In this document: positions 36,403 through 44,732 of the stretch, in pieces
How positions within the stretch are numbered: the first letter of the stretch is position 1
Layout of the letters: every line of letters starts with the position of its first letter
Assembly: GCA_038253325.1 (NCBI GenBank)
Contig: JBBSHE010000010.1
Location: forward strand, 1 to 64,000
Source: JBBSHE01 sp038253325
GTDB lineage: Bacteria > Actinomycetota > Actinomycetes > Propionibacteriales > Nocardioidaceae
Length of the DNA: 64,000 nucleotides
Reading direction: 5' to 3'
Made by a program: the position numbers and the translations under genes
Notes under the pieces: generated by a model
Told to the model about the DNA's origin: nothing
Database searches by the model: none
What the model saw: only the letters and a program-made list of their open reading frames with translations

Positions 36403-36812
36403 CCCCGTCCGCCCGCATACGCTGATCCGCGCACTGCCCGACGATGCGGTCGCCACCCCCCAACGCCCGCCGAGGCGGAGGCGGCGCACTGTCCGAGCAA
36501 GCGGTGGCGGCACCCGCACCGTCCGAACAAGCGGTGGCGGAGGCGGCGCACTGTCCGAGCAAGCGGTGGCGGCACCCGCACCGTCCGAACAACCGAGCGC
36601 CATACCGCCCACCTCACCGGACGCAACGCCGACACCGCACCGTCCGAGGAAGCGGTGGCGCACCGGTAACGTCCGAACAACCGAGCGCCATACCGCCCAC
36701 CTCACCGGACGCAACGCCGACACCGCACCGTTCTTCGGACGGTGAAGCCGAAGGCCGCGGCAAGCGTCGGTGAAGGAAGGTCAGACGACGGGAAGGTCCG
36801 GCGGTCGGAGGC
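36403..36812. repeat. repeat-rich intergenic region with two tandem arrays
   Basis: Between lhr and clgR. Array A (36475-36598) is two near-identical copies of a 62-bp unit containing GCACTGTCCGAGCAAGCGG. Array B (36582-36731) is two copies at 88-bp spacing sharing ~62 identical bases that include the 46-bp element starting CGTCCGAACAACCGAGCG and ending CACCGGACGCAAC. That element matches, without gaps, about 36 of 46 positions of the element repeated inside paaC. Conserved tips CGTCCGA/(T)CGGACG make inverted ends. A small hairpin CACCGT-7nt-ACGGTG (36726-36744) near the end could stop transcription from either side. No gene is supported here. Confidence 0.8.
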
Positions 36813-37214
36813 TCAGGCGGCGACGCTACGAACGGTCTTGCGGCCGACAACCGGAAGCTCCGCGACCGAGGCAGCGGCGGCCGACGTGGCTTCAGCCGGG
36901 ATCGCCCCGACCTCCGCGGCCGGTATCGCGCCGACCTCCACGGTCGCGGCACTAGAGACCGTGGCGGCGTCGGTGGCGGCCTCTTCGACGGCGATCGCCT
37001 CCGAGACGTTCGACATGAGCTCCGACATCCGGAGGTCGAGCGCTCGACAGATCGCGGCCAGGCATTCGGACGAGGCTTCCTTCTGTCCCCGCTCGATCTC
37101 GGAGATGTAGCCGAGGCTGACCCGGGCATCGGCAGACACCTCGCGCAGGGTTCTGCCGAGCTCTCGTCGCTGTTCGCGCAGGACCTCACCAACGAGGCGA
37201 CGAACCAAGATCAT
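36813..37214 (-). CDS. clgR: ClgR-type XRE family transcriptional regulator
   Basis: A 133-residue regulator with an XRE helix-turn-helix at about 9-65 (LREQRRELGRTLREVSADARVS then LGYISEIERGQKEASSE), the hallmark of ClgR, the actinobacterial activator of clp protease genes. The C-terminal half is alanine/valine-rich and contains a short duplication (EVGAIPAAEVGAIPAEA). A GAGGAGGAGG ribosome binding site precedes the ATG. It follows rimO, pgsA and cinA, the normal actinobacterial order. ClgR is usually regulated by Clp proteolysis through its C-terminus; here the tail ends RSVAA, whose final Ala-Ala fits a ClpP-recognised degron. Confidence 0.93.
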   Translation of the reverse strand: MILVRRLVGEVLREQRRELGRTLREVSADARVSLGYISEIERGQKEASSECLAAICRALDLRMSELMSNVSEAIAVEEAATDAATVSSAATVEVGAIPAAEVGAIPAEATSAAAASVAELPVVGRKTVRSVAA

Positions 37215-37324
37215 CGATCCTCCTCCTCGTGGTGCTCGCCTGGGGTACCAAGTTGCAGTCGTTGACCCTCACAGCCTAACGGGTCGAACGGACCATCGGG
37301 CTGTCGATGATGTGCGTGCCGACC

Positions 37325-37837
37325 TCACCATGGTTCGTCGCGGACGCGTCCCAGCCGGTCGTCCAACAGCGCCAGCACGGCGGCGGCTGCTGCCTGCCGG
37401 ATCTCACTCCGGTCTGGGACGCCTGCGTCGCCGGCACGTATGAGCCCGACGTCAGGACCGCGACAGAAATCACGGTCCCGGTTTGCAACCGCGACGTACA
37501 CCGTCGCGGCCGGTTTGCCCTCTTGCTCATCCGGTCCGGCAACGCCGGTCGTCGCCAACCCCCAGTCGGCACCGCAAACCCTGGCGACGCCGCGCGCCAT
37601 CGCGACGGCGGCGCGAGCCGACACCACGCCGTCGTCCGCAACCACGGACTCAGGCACGTCGAGGAGCCTCACCTTGAGATCGGTCGCGTACGCGACGATG
37701 CCGCCGCGCAGGACCGCAGAGGCCCCGGGCACTTCCCCGAAGCGGCTCATCACGAGTCCCGCCGTGAGCGACTCGGCTACGGCGACGGTCTCCCCGCGGT
37801 CGGCGAGCCGACTCACGAGCGAAACCACATCGGTCAC
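37325..37837 (-). CDS. cinA: CinA-like C-terminal domain protein (nicotinamide-nucleotide amidohydrolase)
   Basis: A 170-residue stand-alone CinA C-terminal domain (PncC type), with the characteristic ETVAVAESLTAGLVMSRFGEVPGAS start, GGIVAYATDLKVRLLDV, and GLATTGVAGPDEQEGKPAATVYVAVA. The domain deamidates nicotinamide mononucleotide to the acid form. The GTG start overlaps the pgsA stop (GTGA); a longer frame to 37954 reads pgsA out of frame. The C-terminal third (after residue 125) is more divergent than usual. Confidence 0.93.
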   Translation of the reverse strand: MTDVVSLVSRLADRGETVAVAESLTAGLVMSRFGEVPGASAVLRGGIVAYATDLKVRLLDVPESVVADDGVVSARAAVAMARGVARVCGADWGLATTGVAGPDEQEGKPAATVYVAVANRDRDFCRGPDVGLIRAGDAGVPDRSEIRQAAAAAVLALLDDRLGRVRDEPW

Positions 37838-38469
37838 GTGTCGACCGCGGCGGTCGCCTTGCGTCGTACCGCATGCACGACGTAGTCGACACCCGTCAGA
37901 ATCGTGACCACGACCGCGGCCGCCATTACTGCGACGGCGGCTTCGTGCAGCCAACCATGTGACGGTTGCACGTACAACGAGATCGCCACCGCCTGCACGA
38001 ATGTCTTAACCTTTCCGCCCCGCGACGCGGCGATGACCCCTCGCCGGATCACGACGAACCGAAGGACCGTGATCGCGAGCTCTCGAGCCAGGATCGCGAC
38101 CGTCACCCACCACGTGAGCTCGCCGATGATCGACAACGCGACAAGCGCCATTCCCGTGAGCGCCTTGTCCGCGATCGGATCGGCGAGCTTGCCGAAGTCG
38201 GTCACCAGACCGCGCCGCCGCGCAACGACACCGTCGAGCTTGTCGGTCACAATTGCCGCCAGAAACACGACAAGCGCCCCGATCCGATGTGCATCATCGC
38301 GTCCGTCGTGCCACAGCAGCAGCCATCCGAGGATCGGCACCAGTCCGATGCGCAGAATCGTCAACGCGTTCGCGATGTTCCAGATGCTCGGCGCCGGATG
38401 CCCAGGTGCAACCTCTACCGCCGGGGGATCGGCTCCTCGAGCAGGCGGGTCGTTCGGCACAAAGGACAC
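37834..38469 (-). CDS. pgsA: CDP-alcohol phosphatidyltransferase (phosphatidylglycerophosphate synthase)
   Basis: A roughly 211-residue membrane enzyme with the CDP-alcohol signature DKLDGVVARRRGLVTDFGKL followed by ADPIADK (DxxDGxxAR...GxxxDxxxD), and about five to six transmembrane segments. It makes phosphatidylglycerophosphate from CDP-diacylglycerol and glycerol-3-phosphate. The frame is open to 38631 through the inverted-repeat region, but the GTG at 38469 gives a normal length; no good ribosome binding site helps to decide, and GTG 38460 is possible. It sits between rimO and cinA, as in other actinobacteria. Confidence 0.9.
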   Translation of the reverse strand: MSFVPNDPPARGADPPAVEVAPGHPAPSIWNIANALTILRIGLVPILGWLLLWHDGRDDAHRIGALVVFLAAIVTDKLDGVVARRRGLVTDFGKLADPIADKALTGMALVALSIIGELTWWVTVAILARELAITVLRFVVIRRGVIAASRGGKVKTFVQAVAISLYVQPSHGWLHEAAVAVMAAAVVVTILTGVDYVVHAVRRKATAAVDT

Positions 38470-38513
38470 GGTAGTGGGATGCCTGGCGATTGTGTTCGCG
38501 CCGGGTGCACGGT

Positions 38514-38570
38514 ACTTCACCCAGGTCGTCTGCACTTCACCCAGGCAATTACCTGGGTGAAGTGCAGACG
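38514..38570. repeat. perfect 19-bp inverted repeat with a third copy of its core
   Basis: CGTCTGCACTTCACCCAGG (38527-38545), a 6-nt loop and the exact complement (38552-38570) form a strong hairpin between rimO and pgsA. The core ACTTCACCCAGG also occurs as a direct copy at 38514-38525. No U-run follows on either strand, so it may be a terminator-like, attenuator or protein-binding site, or a small mobile palindrome. Confidence 0.85.
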
Positions 38571-38627
38571 TACCAGGTAAACGTGGGAAATCGGCGGCCA
38601 AGGTGCGGTCGCCGCCATCCGAAGGCA

Positions 38628-40103
38628 TCACCTGGTGGATGTCAGGTCAACGCCAAGGCTCCCCTCGACCAGGGCCGGGACGAGATCACCGACGGCGGCC
38701 GGCCGTGAACCGAGCCGAATCGTCGTCTCGCCGTCCTCGGGGCCCTGCCACGCCGAACGCCCCGTCGCCTCGTTTCCGTCGACGGCCTCGACCAGGACCT
38801 CGGCGACGTGACCTACCCTGTCCTCGGCGCGCTGCGCCGTCAGCTCCTCGACCAGGGTGCTGACGTGCTCAACGCGAGCCCTGATCTCGTCCTCGTCCAG
38901 CTTGCCGTCGTAGGTCTCGGCCTCGGTGCCGTCCTCGTCCGAGTACCCGAACACACCGACGGCGTCGAGCCGTGCGGCGGTCAGGAACCGGCACAGCGTC
39001 TCGACGTCTTCCTCGGTCTCTCCCGGGAAGCCGACGATCAGGTTGCTCCGAATGCCGGCGTCGGGTGCTGCCGCGCGGATGTCGTCCAGCAGGCCGAGGA
39101 ACCGGTCGGCGTCGCCGAACCGGCGCATCCGGCGCAGGATGGACGCGGACGCGTGCTGAAACGACAGGTCGAAGTAGTCGGCCACCCGCGGCGTGCCGGC
39201 GATCGCCCGGACCAGACCGGAACGCATCTCGGCCGGCTGCAGGTACGACACACGGACCCGGTGCAGTCCGTCGAGCGACGCAAGACCACCGAGCAGCGTC
39301 TCGAGCAGACCCAGGTCACCAAGGTCCTTGCCGTACGAGGTGGAGTTCTCGCTTACGAGCAACACCTCGCGGACACCCTGCTCGACGAGCCACCGTGCCT
39401 CGTCGAGCACGTCGGTCGCGGGTCTCGAGACGAACGCACCGCGAAAGCTCGGGATCGCACAGAACGAGCAGCGCCGATCACACCCAGAGGCAAGCTTCAA
39501 CGGAGCTACGGGGCCAGGACTGAGCCGGCGCCGGACGGCTCGCGGGCCGCTCGCCGGGGCAACGCCGGCGGGTAGGTCCGGTGGTTCGATGCGCTGGGCA
39601 TGGCCCGGCAGCGACGTCGTCGTGGCGGGTCGGTCGGCAGGACCGATGGGGAGCAGCATGCGGCGGTCGCGCGGCGTGTGCGGAGCGGGGGAATCGCCGG
39701 CGATGATCGCCTTGACGCGTGCGGCGATGTCGGGGTAGTCGTCGAAGCCGAGGACCGCATCTGCCTCGGGTAGCTCGAGCGCGAGCTCTCTGCCGTACCG
39801 CTCGGCGAGGCAGCCGACGGCGACGACGGCCTGGGTGGGCCCGGAGCCCTTCAGGTCGGCGTACTGAAGGAGGGTGTCGACCGAATCCTTCTTCGCGGCC
39901 TCGACGAATCCGCAGGTGTTCACCACGACCGCCACCGCGTCATCCGGGTCATCCACGAGGCGGAACCCGCCCGCTTCGAGGCGCCCGGCGAGCTCCTCGG
40001 AGTCGACATCGTTGCGGGCGCAGCCGAGAGTGACGACCGCGACCGCCGTCGGGGCCGAGGGCGCTGTGGACTCGACCGGTTCGGTTCCGGGTTGCGCGGT
40101 CAT
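38628..40103 (-). CDS. rimO: ribosomal protein S12 methylthiotransferase RimO
   Basis: A 491-residue radical-SAM enzyme. The UPF0004 domain cysteines are Cys28, Cys64 and Cys98; the radical-SAM cluster is Cys208, Cys212 and Cys215 in CDRRCSFC; a C-terminal TRAM domain covers the last ~65 residues. It attaches methylthio to Asp of ribosomal protein uS12. The segment 140-200 between the domains is longer than in E. coli RimO. MiaB is excluded by the TLGCARNDVDSEELAG start and the lack of MiaB-type motifs. AGGA lies just before the ATG. Confidence 0.95.
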   Translation of the reverse strand: MTAQPGTEPVESTAPSAPTAVAVVTLGCARNDVDSEELAGRLEAGGFRLVDDPDDAVAVVVNTCGFVEAAKKDSVDTLLQYADLKGSGPTQAVVAVGCLAERYGRELALELPEADAVLGFDDYPDIAARVKAIIAGDSPAPHTPRDRRMLLPIGPADRPATTTSLPGHAQRIEPPDLPAGVAPASGPRAVRRRLSPGPVAPLKLASGCDRRCSFCAIPSFRGAFVSRPATDVLDEARWLVEQGVREVLLVSENSTSYGKDLGDLGLLETLLGGLASLDGLHRVRVSYLQPAEMRSGLVRAIAGTPRVADYFDLSFQHASASILRRMRRFGDADRFLGLLDDIRAAAPDAGIRSNLIVGFPGETEEDVETLCRFLTAARLDAVGVFGYSDEDGTEAETYDGKLDEDEIRARVEHVSTLVEELTAQRAEDRVGHVAEVLVEAVDGNEATGRSAWQGPEDGETTIRLGSRPAAVGDLVPALVEGSLGVDLTSTR

Positions 40104-40296
40104 ACCGTCCTATGGTCATCCGACAGGCGAGCCGCGCTCGAGTGGTGCTCCTGGGCACCGCAACGGCGCGTTGCGTACGGCCCTCAGTATGCCCGCAGGC
40201 TGCGGTTCGGCGCACACGCGCGTGAGACGCGTGCCGCAATCGGCAGTGCGGGCCGCCCCGGTCCGACCGCAGACACAGACCAGACGAGGAGATCGG

Positions 40297-42204
40297 TCAT
40301 CGGCGCGCTCGGACGGTGGCCCTGGCCCTCGTCACGACGGGTTGACCGGTGGCCGGGTCCGTCGTCGCCGCCGCAATCGGCCCGAGGTTGCGGCCGTATG
40401 CCCTGATCGCGACGACCGCACCGTTCGACGCCACGACCGTCAGCGGTGCGACGCCGGCGACCCGGTGGTGTTGGCCATCGGTGAGCCGGCCCCTGAACAC
40501 GCGCTGACCGTACCTGTCGGTGACGGTCACGGTGGCGTCTCCGCCGCTGGCTCTGATCAGCGCCGCCGCCCGGAGCGGTCCCCGCAGCGGCAGGTTCCCG
40601 GCACCAGGCGAACCGAGCGGCTGAGTGTTCGTCAGTGGGCTGTTCTGGTCCGTCGAGGGTCCGGCATCCTCGGTGACGTACCGAGCGACGGTCCAGACGA
40701 TCACCAGCACCAAGACGACGGCAACGAGTGCGCCCCACTTCGGACCGTCGCTTCCGCCGCGGATCAGACCGCTGCTCGCAAGGTCGGCTTCGAACACCTG
40801 GCGGGCACGGACCGGCGCGCTCGCGTACGTGTCGTCGTACGCACGCACCAACGGCTCAGGGTTGACCCCGAGCGCACCGGCAAGCATCTTGATGTGGCCT
40901 CGGGCGTAGACATCGCCTCCGCACGGGCTGAAGTCGTTCGCCTCGAGGCACTCGATCACGTGCGGCCGAATCCGCGTCCGGTCGGCGAGCCCGTCGACCG
41001 ATACGCCGAGCAGCCTCCGTGCGTGGGCCAGCTCTGCTCCCGGGCTCACGACAATTCCGGACTGCCCGCCTCCGGACTGCTCGCCTCCGGACTGCTCGCC
41101 TCCGGACTGCTCGCCTCCGGACTGCCCGCCTCCGGTCTGCCCGCCTCCGGTCGGCCCGGCTTTGGTTCGCTCGTCATCCCACCCGGACGCGGCGTGTGAC
41201 CTCGCTTCCAGTCCACGAGCGACCGGACGCCGGGTCCTCGCCATCGCCCGTGCACTGAGCTCCGTGGTCTCGTCGATGATCAGACCCACGTTTTTGCCGC
41301 GGTCGACGAACAGCGAGTCGTCGACCACTCGGCCGCCGTCGCCGCCGCCGCCGTGCCCACGCACCAGATCGTCGATCTCGGGGAGGTCGGACGGCTCGTC
41401 TGCGGGGCGGCGGGCCAGTGCCAGGTTGCCCGTCACCGCCGGCTGCGCACGAACCGGGAACGTCAGGTCCGTACGGCGGCCGGTCCGGCGCACGGACCGA
41501 AGCGCTGACAGCGACGCACCCGACCGGACCGATGACGACTCGCTGCTCGACTCGCCGTGAGGGGCGTCGCCGAGCTGGCCACCAGACTCCCGGTCGTCGG
41601 AGTCACCTTCGCCCGACTGTCCGCGTCCGCTCGCGTCGCCCATCGCGTCGGCCGTCGTGTCGACCGGAGCGCTGACCTCGACGGTCGACGGCAACACCAC
41701 ATCGCGTCCGCGGACGTGGACCTTCGCCCCAGCGAGCTCCTCCAAGGCACCGACCACTGCGACATTGCGTGGTGACGTCATCACGCCGTACGACACCACC
41801 AGCTCGGACCCATACCGCAGCCGACGAGCCGTGAGCGCCCAGCGCTGCCGGCGGCTCGTCGGTCGCGGCTCATGTCCGTCCCTGGCGGCGACCGCGACGA
41901 CACCGTCGGACCAGCCGCGGCGCGGTCGAACGTCCACGGTCGCGACGTCCGACCAGCGCAACCCCCACCACGACCCACCGGCCCGGATCCGGATCCCGAG
42001 GTCGTCGGCGACCAACGTCGGGCGTCGAGCATCGAGGTACGCCACCAGGTGGGCAACGGCGACCGCGAGCAGCAGTACGGCGACCGCGCTCGCGGGCGGC
42101 GATCCCTGGGCGACCGCCCGCCAGCCGTACCCGACAGCGACGGCGGCCGATGCGACGGTGACCCAACCGAGTACCCGAGACCGACCCCGGATCTCGAGGT
42201 TCAT
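40297..42204 (-). CDS. RodZ-like HTH membrane protein with N-terminal membrane/PH-like extension
   Basis: A 635-residue protein. It has two transmembrane helices at about 12-33 and 39-57, then a PH-like beta domain (about 62-165), a long low-complexity linker (180-388) that contains a five-residue repeat GGEQS/GGGQS at 352-383, a RodZ-type HTH (about 388-460; AELAHARRLLGVSVDGLADR), one transmembrane helix (about 490-509) and a C-terminal beta domain (545-605) like that of RodZ/DUF4115 proteins. RodZ links MreB to the envelope in rods, while actinobacterial homologues have less clear roles. The ATG overlaps the ftsK stop (ATGA). The N-terminal membrane/PH module fused to a RodZ-like part is unusual. 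Confidence 0.85.
   Translation of the reverse strand: MNLEIRGRSRVLGWVTVASAAVAVGYGWRAVAQGSPPASAVAVLLLAVAVAHLVAYLDARRPTLVADDLGIRIRAGGSWWGLRWSDVATVDVRPRRGWSDGVVAVAARDGHEPRPTSRRQRWALTARRLRYGSELVVSYGVMTSPRNVAVVGALEELAGAKVHVRGRDVVLPSTVEVSAPVDTTADAMGDASGRGQSGEGDSDDRESGGQLGDAPHGESSSESSSVRSGASLSALRSVRRTGRRTDLTFPVRAQPAVTGNLALARRPADEPSDLPEIDDLVRGHGGGGDGGRVVDDSLFVDRGKNVGLIIDETTELSARAMARTRRPVARGLEARSHAASGWDDERTKAGPTGGGQTGGGQSGGEQSGGEQSGGEQSGGGQSGIVVSPGAELAHARRLLGVSVDGLADRTRIRPHVIECLEANDFSPCGGDVYARGHIKMLAGALGVNPEPLVRAYDDTYASAPVRARQVFEADLASSGLIRGGSDGPKWGALVAVVLVLVIVWTVARYVTEDAGPSTDQNSPLTNTQPLGSPGAGNLPLRGPLRAAALIRASGGDATVTVTDRYGQRVFRGRLTDGQHHRVAGVAPLTVVASNGAVVAIRAYGRNLGPIAAATTDPATGQPVVTRARATVRARR
41055..41152 (-). 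repeat. 15-bp tandem repeat in the RodZ-like gene
   Basis: About six tandem 15-bp units (CTCCGGACTGCTCGC on the plus strand) encode GGGQT/GGGQS/GGEQS pentapeptides in the linker before the HTH. Copies differ by single bases, so the array is probably length-variable between strains. Confidence 0.85.
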
Positions 42205-44723
42205 TCGTCCCCCCTGAGGGTCGCGACAACGGCGTCGAGGTCGTCCGGCTTGATCATCACGTCGCGCGCCTTCGAACCCTCGGACGGGCCGACGACGCCA
42301 CGGCTTTCGAGGATGTCCATCAGCCGACCGGCCTTGGCGAAACCAACTCGGAGCTTGCGCTGGAGCATGGACGTCGATCCGAACTGAGTGGTCACGACGA
42401 GCTGCACGGCCTGGACGACCAGGTCGAGGTCGTCGCCGATGTCGTCGTCGAGCTCCTTCCTCGGCTGCTGCGGGGCAGTCACGTCGTCGCGGTAGACCGG
42501 AGCGAGCTGTTCCCTGCAGTGCTTCACGACGTTCTTGATCTCCGACTCCGTGACCCACGCACCCTGGATCCGCACCGGCTTGCTCGAGCCCATCGGCAAG
42601 AACAGCGCGTCACCTTGCCCAACCAGCTTTTCGGCGCCCGGCTGGTCGAGGATGACTCTGCTGTCGGCAAGCGAGGACGTGGCGAACGCGAGCCGGCTCG
42701 GCACGTTCGCCTTGATCAGCCCCGTGACGACGTCGACGGACGGCCGCTGGGTGGCCAGTGCGAGATGGATGCCGGCGGCCCGCGCGAGCTGCGTGATCCT
42801 CACGACCGCGTCCTCGACGTCTCTCGGCGCGACCATCATGAGATCGGCGAGCTCGTCGACGACGACCAGCAGGTACGGGTACGGGGTCAGTGCGCGCTCG
42901 CTCCCCGACGGCACCTTCACGCTGCCCGTCCGGACGGCCTTGTTGAAGTCGTCGACGTGCCGGAACCCGAAGTTCGCCAGGTCGTCGTAACGCATCTCCA
43001 TCTCACGGACCACCCATTGCAAAGCCTCAGCGGCCTTTTTCGGGTTGGTGATGATGGGCGTGATCAAGTGCGGGATGCCCTCGTACACCGTCAGCTCGAC
43101 GCGTTTCGGGTCGATCATGATCAACCGGACCTCGTCCGGTGTGGCGCGCATCAGCAGGGACGCCACGATCGAGTTGATGAAGCTCGACTTCCCCGACCCG
43201 GTTGCGCCGGCGACCAGCAGGTGCGGCATCTTGGCGAGGTTTGCGACGACGAACCCGCCTTCGACATCCTTGCCGAGACCGACAACCATCGGGTGGTGGT
43301 CGGTGCGGGCAACCGATGAACGCAGCACGTCACCGAGCGAGACGATCTCCTTGTCGATGTTCGGGATCTCCACCCCGATCGCGGATTTTCCTGGAATCGG
43401 CGACAAGATCCGGACGTCCGCGCTGGCGACCGCGTACGAGATGTTGCGGCTCAACGTCGTGACCTTCTCGACCTTCACCGCCGGACCGAGCTCCACCTCG
43501 TACCTGGTCACCGTTGGTCCGCGCATGTAGCCGGTCACCTGGGCGTCGATGTCGAACTGGTCGAGCACCTCCGTCAGCCGGTCGACGACCTTGTCCGACG
43601 CGGCCGAGGTGGCCTTGTGGACACTTCCCGGCTTGAGCAGGTCGCCGGGCGGTACGGAGTACGCGATGTCGCCGGACAGGCTGAGCTGCTCGACGCGCTG
43701 CGGCAGCGGTGTGTGCGGAGGCGGCTGCAAGTCGGCTGAGCCATCGGCCTCGGTCCGCCCATCCGGATCGGAGCCGTACTGATGTACTCCTCGGCTGGTG
43801 ATGTCGCGGCCCTCGAGCACCGGGCTGTCGTACGGCCGATCGACGTCGTCGCCGTCGGCGGGCAGCGACGAGACGCGGCGACGGGGCCGGGACCGCCGCA
43901 GACCGGGTGTGGAGTTCTCGACGGCCGCAGCATCCTCGACCGGTGAGGTAGCCCGACCGAGTGCCCGGTCGCGCAGCCGTCGCAGCCGGACCGGGACCTG
44001 GTTGATCGGCGTTCCGGTGACGACGAGGAAACCGAACATCGTGAGCAGGACGAGCAGCGGCACCGCGATGACCGTGCTCCGGAACAGGTCGGCGACGGTC
44101 GCCGACCCGATGAACCCGATCGCTCCCCCGGCGGTGCTCATGCTGGTGGCCGGGTCACTCGGACGCGGCAGGCCGTGCTGGAGATGGATCAGGCCGAGCA
44201 CCCCCAGCGACATCGCCAGCCACCCGATCAGCTGGCGCCCGAGCGGTGAATTGAGCTCTGGCTTGCGGATCAAGCGGTATGCACCGGCGAGCAGCAGCAA
44301 CGGGACGGCGTACGCGCCGATCCCGACGGTGCCTTCGACGACGGTACGGATGCCATCGGCCACGGCACCGGGGAGCCGCCACCAGACGGTCGCGGCGACG
44401 ACGATCGCAGAACCGATGGCACCCAGGGCGAGCCCATCGCGACGGTGCTCGGGTTCGAGCTCGGCGGCGGTCGACCCGATCCGACGGACGACGGCACCGA
44501 CCAGGTGGCCGATCCCGAGCCACAACGAAGCAAGCCCACGACCGATTGCGGTCGCGAGCCTCGTCACCGGGCCGGGTCCGCCGCGCTTGCTCCGTACCGG
44601 TCTCGGCGCGGCGCGCCGGGAACGGGCCGGGGACGCGCGACCCTTGGCCCGGCGACCTGACGTACCGGATCGGGAGCGTGCCTTGCTCCGCGACCGCGGC
44701 GGGGAAGACGTACGGGTCGCCAC
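42201..44723 (-). CDS. ftsK: FtsK/SpoIIIE DNA translocase
   Basis: An 840-residue DNA translocase: a basic N-terminal tail (1-50), about four transmembrane helices (60-240), a variable linker (250-370), the alpha/beta motor with Walker A GATGSGKSS at 506-514 and Walker B LLVVVDELADLMM near 630, and a C-terminal gamma winged helix (about 775-838; TTQFGSTSMLQRKLRVGFAK) that reads KOPS-type sequences. It pumps chromosomal DNA through the division septum. It starts 9 nt after the stop of the membrane protein gene, and its stop overlaps the next ATG. Confidence 0.97.
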   Translation of the reverse strand: MATRTSSPPRSRSKARSRSGTSGRRAKGRASPARSRRAAPRPVRSKRGGPGPVTRLATAIGRGLASLWLGIGHLVGAVVRRIGSTAAELEPEHRRDGLALGAIGSAIVVAATVWWRLPGAVADGIRTVVEGTVGIGAYAVPLLLLAGAYRLIRKPELNSPLGRQLIGWLAMSLGVLGLIHLQHGLPRPSDPATSMSTAGGAIGFIGSATVADLFRSTVIAVPLLVLLTMFGFLVVTGTPINQVPVRLRRLRDRALGRATSPVEDAAAVENSTPGLRRSRPRRRVSSLPADGDDVDRPYDSPVLEGRDITSRGVHQYGSDPDGRTEADGSADLQPPPHTPLPQRVEQLSLSGDIAYSVPPGDLLKPGSVHKATSAASDKVVDRLTEVLDQFDIDAQVTGYMRGPTVTRYEVELGPAVKVEKVTTLSRNISYAVASADVRILSPIPGKSAIGVEIPNIDKEIVSLGDVLRSSVARTDHHPMVVGLGKDVEGGFVVANLAKMPHLLVAGATGSGKSSFINSIVASLLMRATPDEVRLIMIDPKRVELTVYEGIPHLITPIITNPKKAAEALQWVVREMEMRYDDLANFGFRHVDDFNKAVRTGSVKVPSGSERALTPYPYLLVVVDELADLMMVAPRDVEDAVVRITQLARAAGIHLALATQRPSVDVVTGLIKANVPSRLAFATSSLADSRVILDQPGAEKLVGQGDALFLPMGSSKPVRIQGAWVTESEIKNVVKHCREQLAPVYRDDVTAPQQPRKELDDDIGDDLDLVVQAVQLVVTTQFGSTSMLQRKLRVGFAKAGRLMDILESRGVVGPSEGSKARDVMIKPDDLDAVVATLRGDE

Positions 44724-44732
44724 GAGCCGAGG

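Noticed and set aside
36475..36740. possible CRISPR array
   Set aside because: The repeats are contiguous tandem copies (62 and 88 bp) without unique spacers of constant length, and no cas genes are present.
37325..37480. possible frameshift in the C-terminal part of cinA
   Set aside because: The sequence diverges from typical CinA, but the frame resumes recognisable SEIRQAAAAAVLALLDD-type ending in the same frame, so a frameshift is not needed.
41055..41152. possible CRISPR or regulatory repeat
   Set aside because: The 15-bp units are in frame within the RodZ-like gene and simply encode a glycine/glutamine linker.
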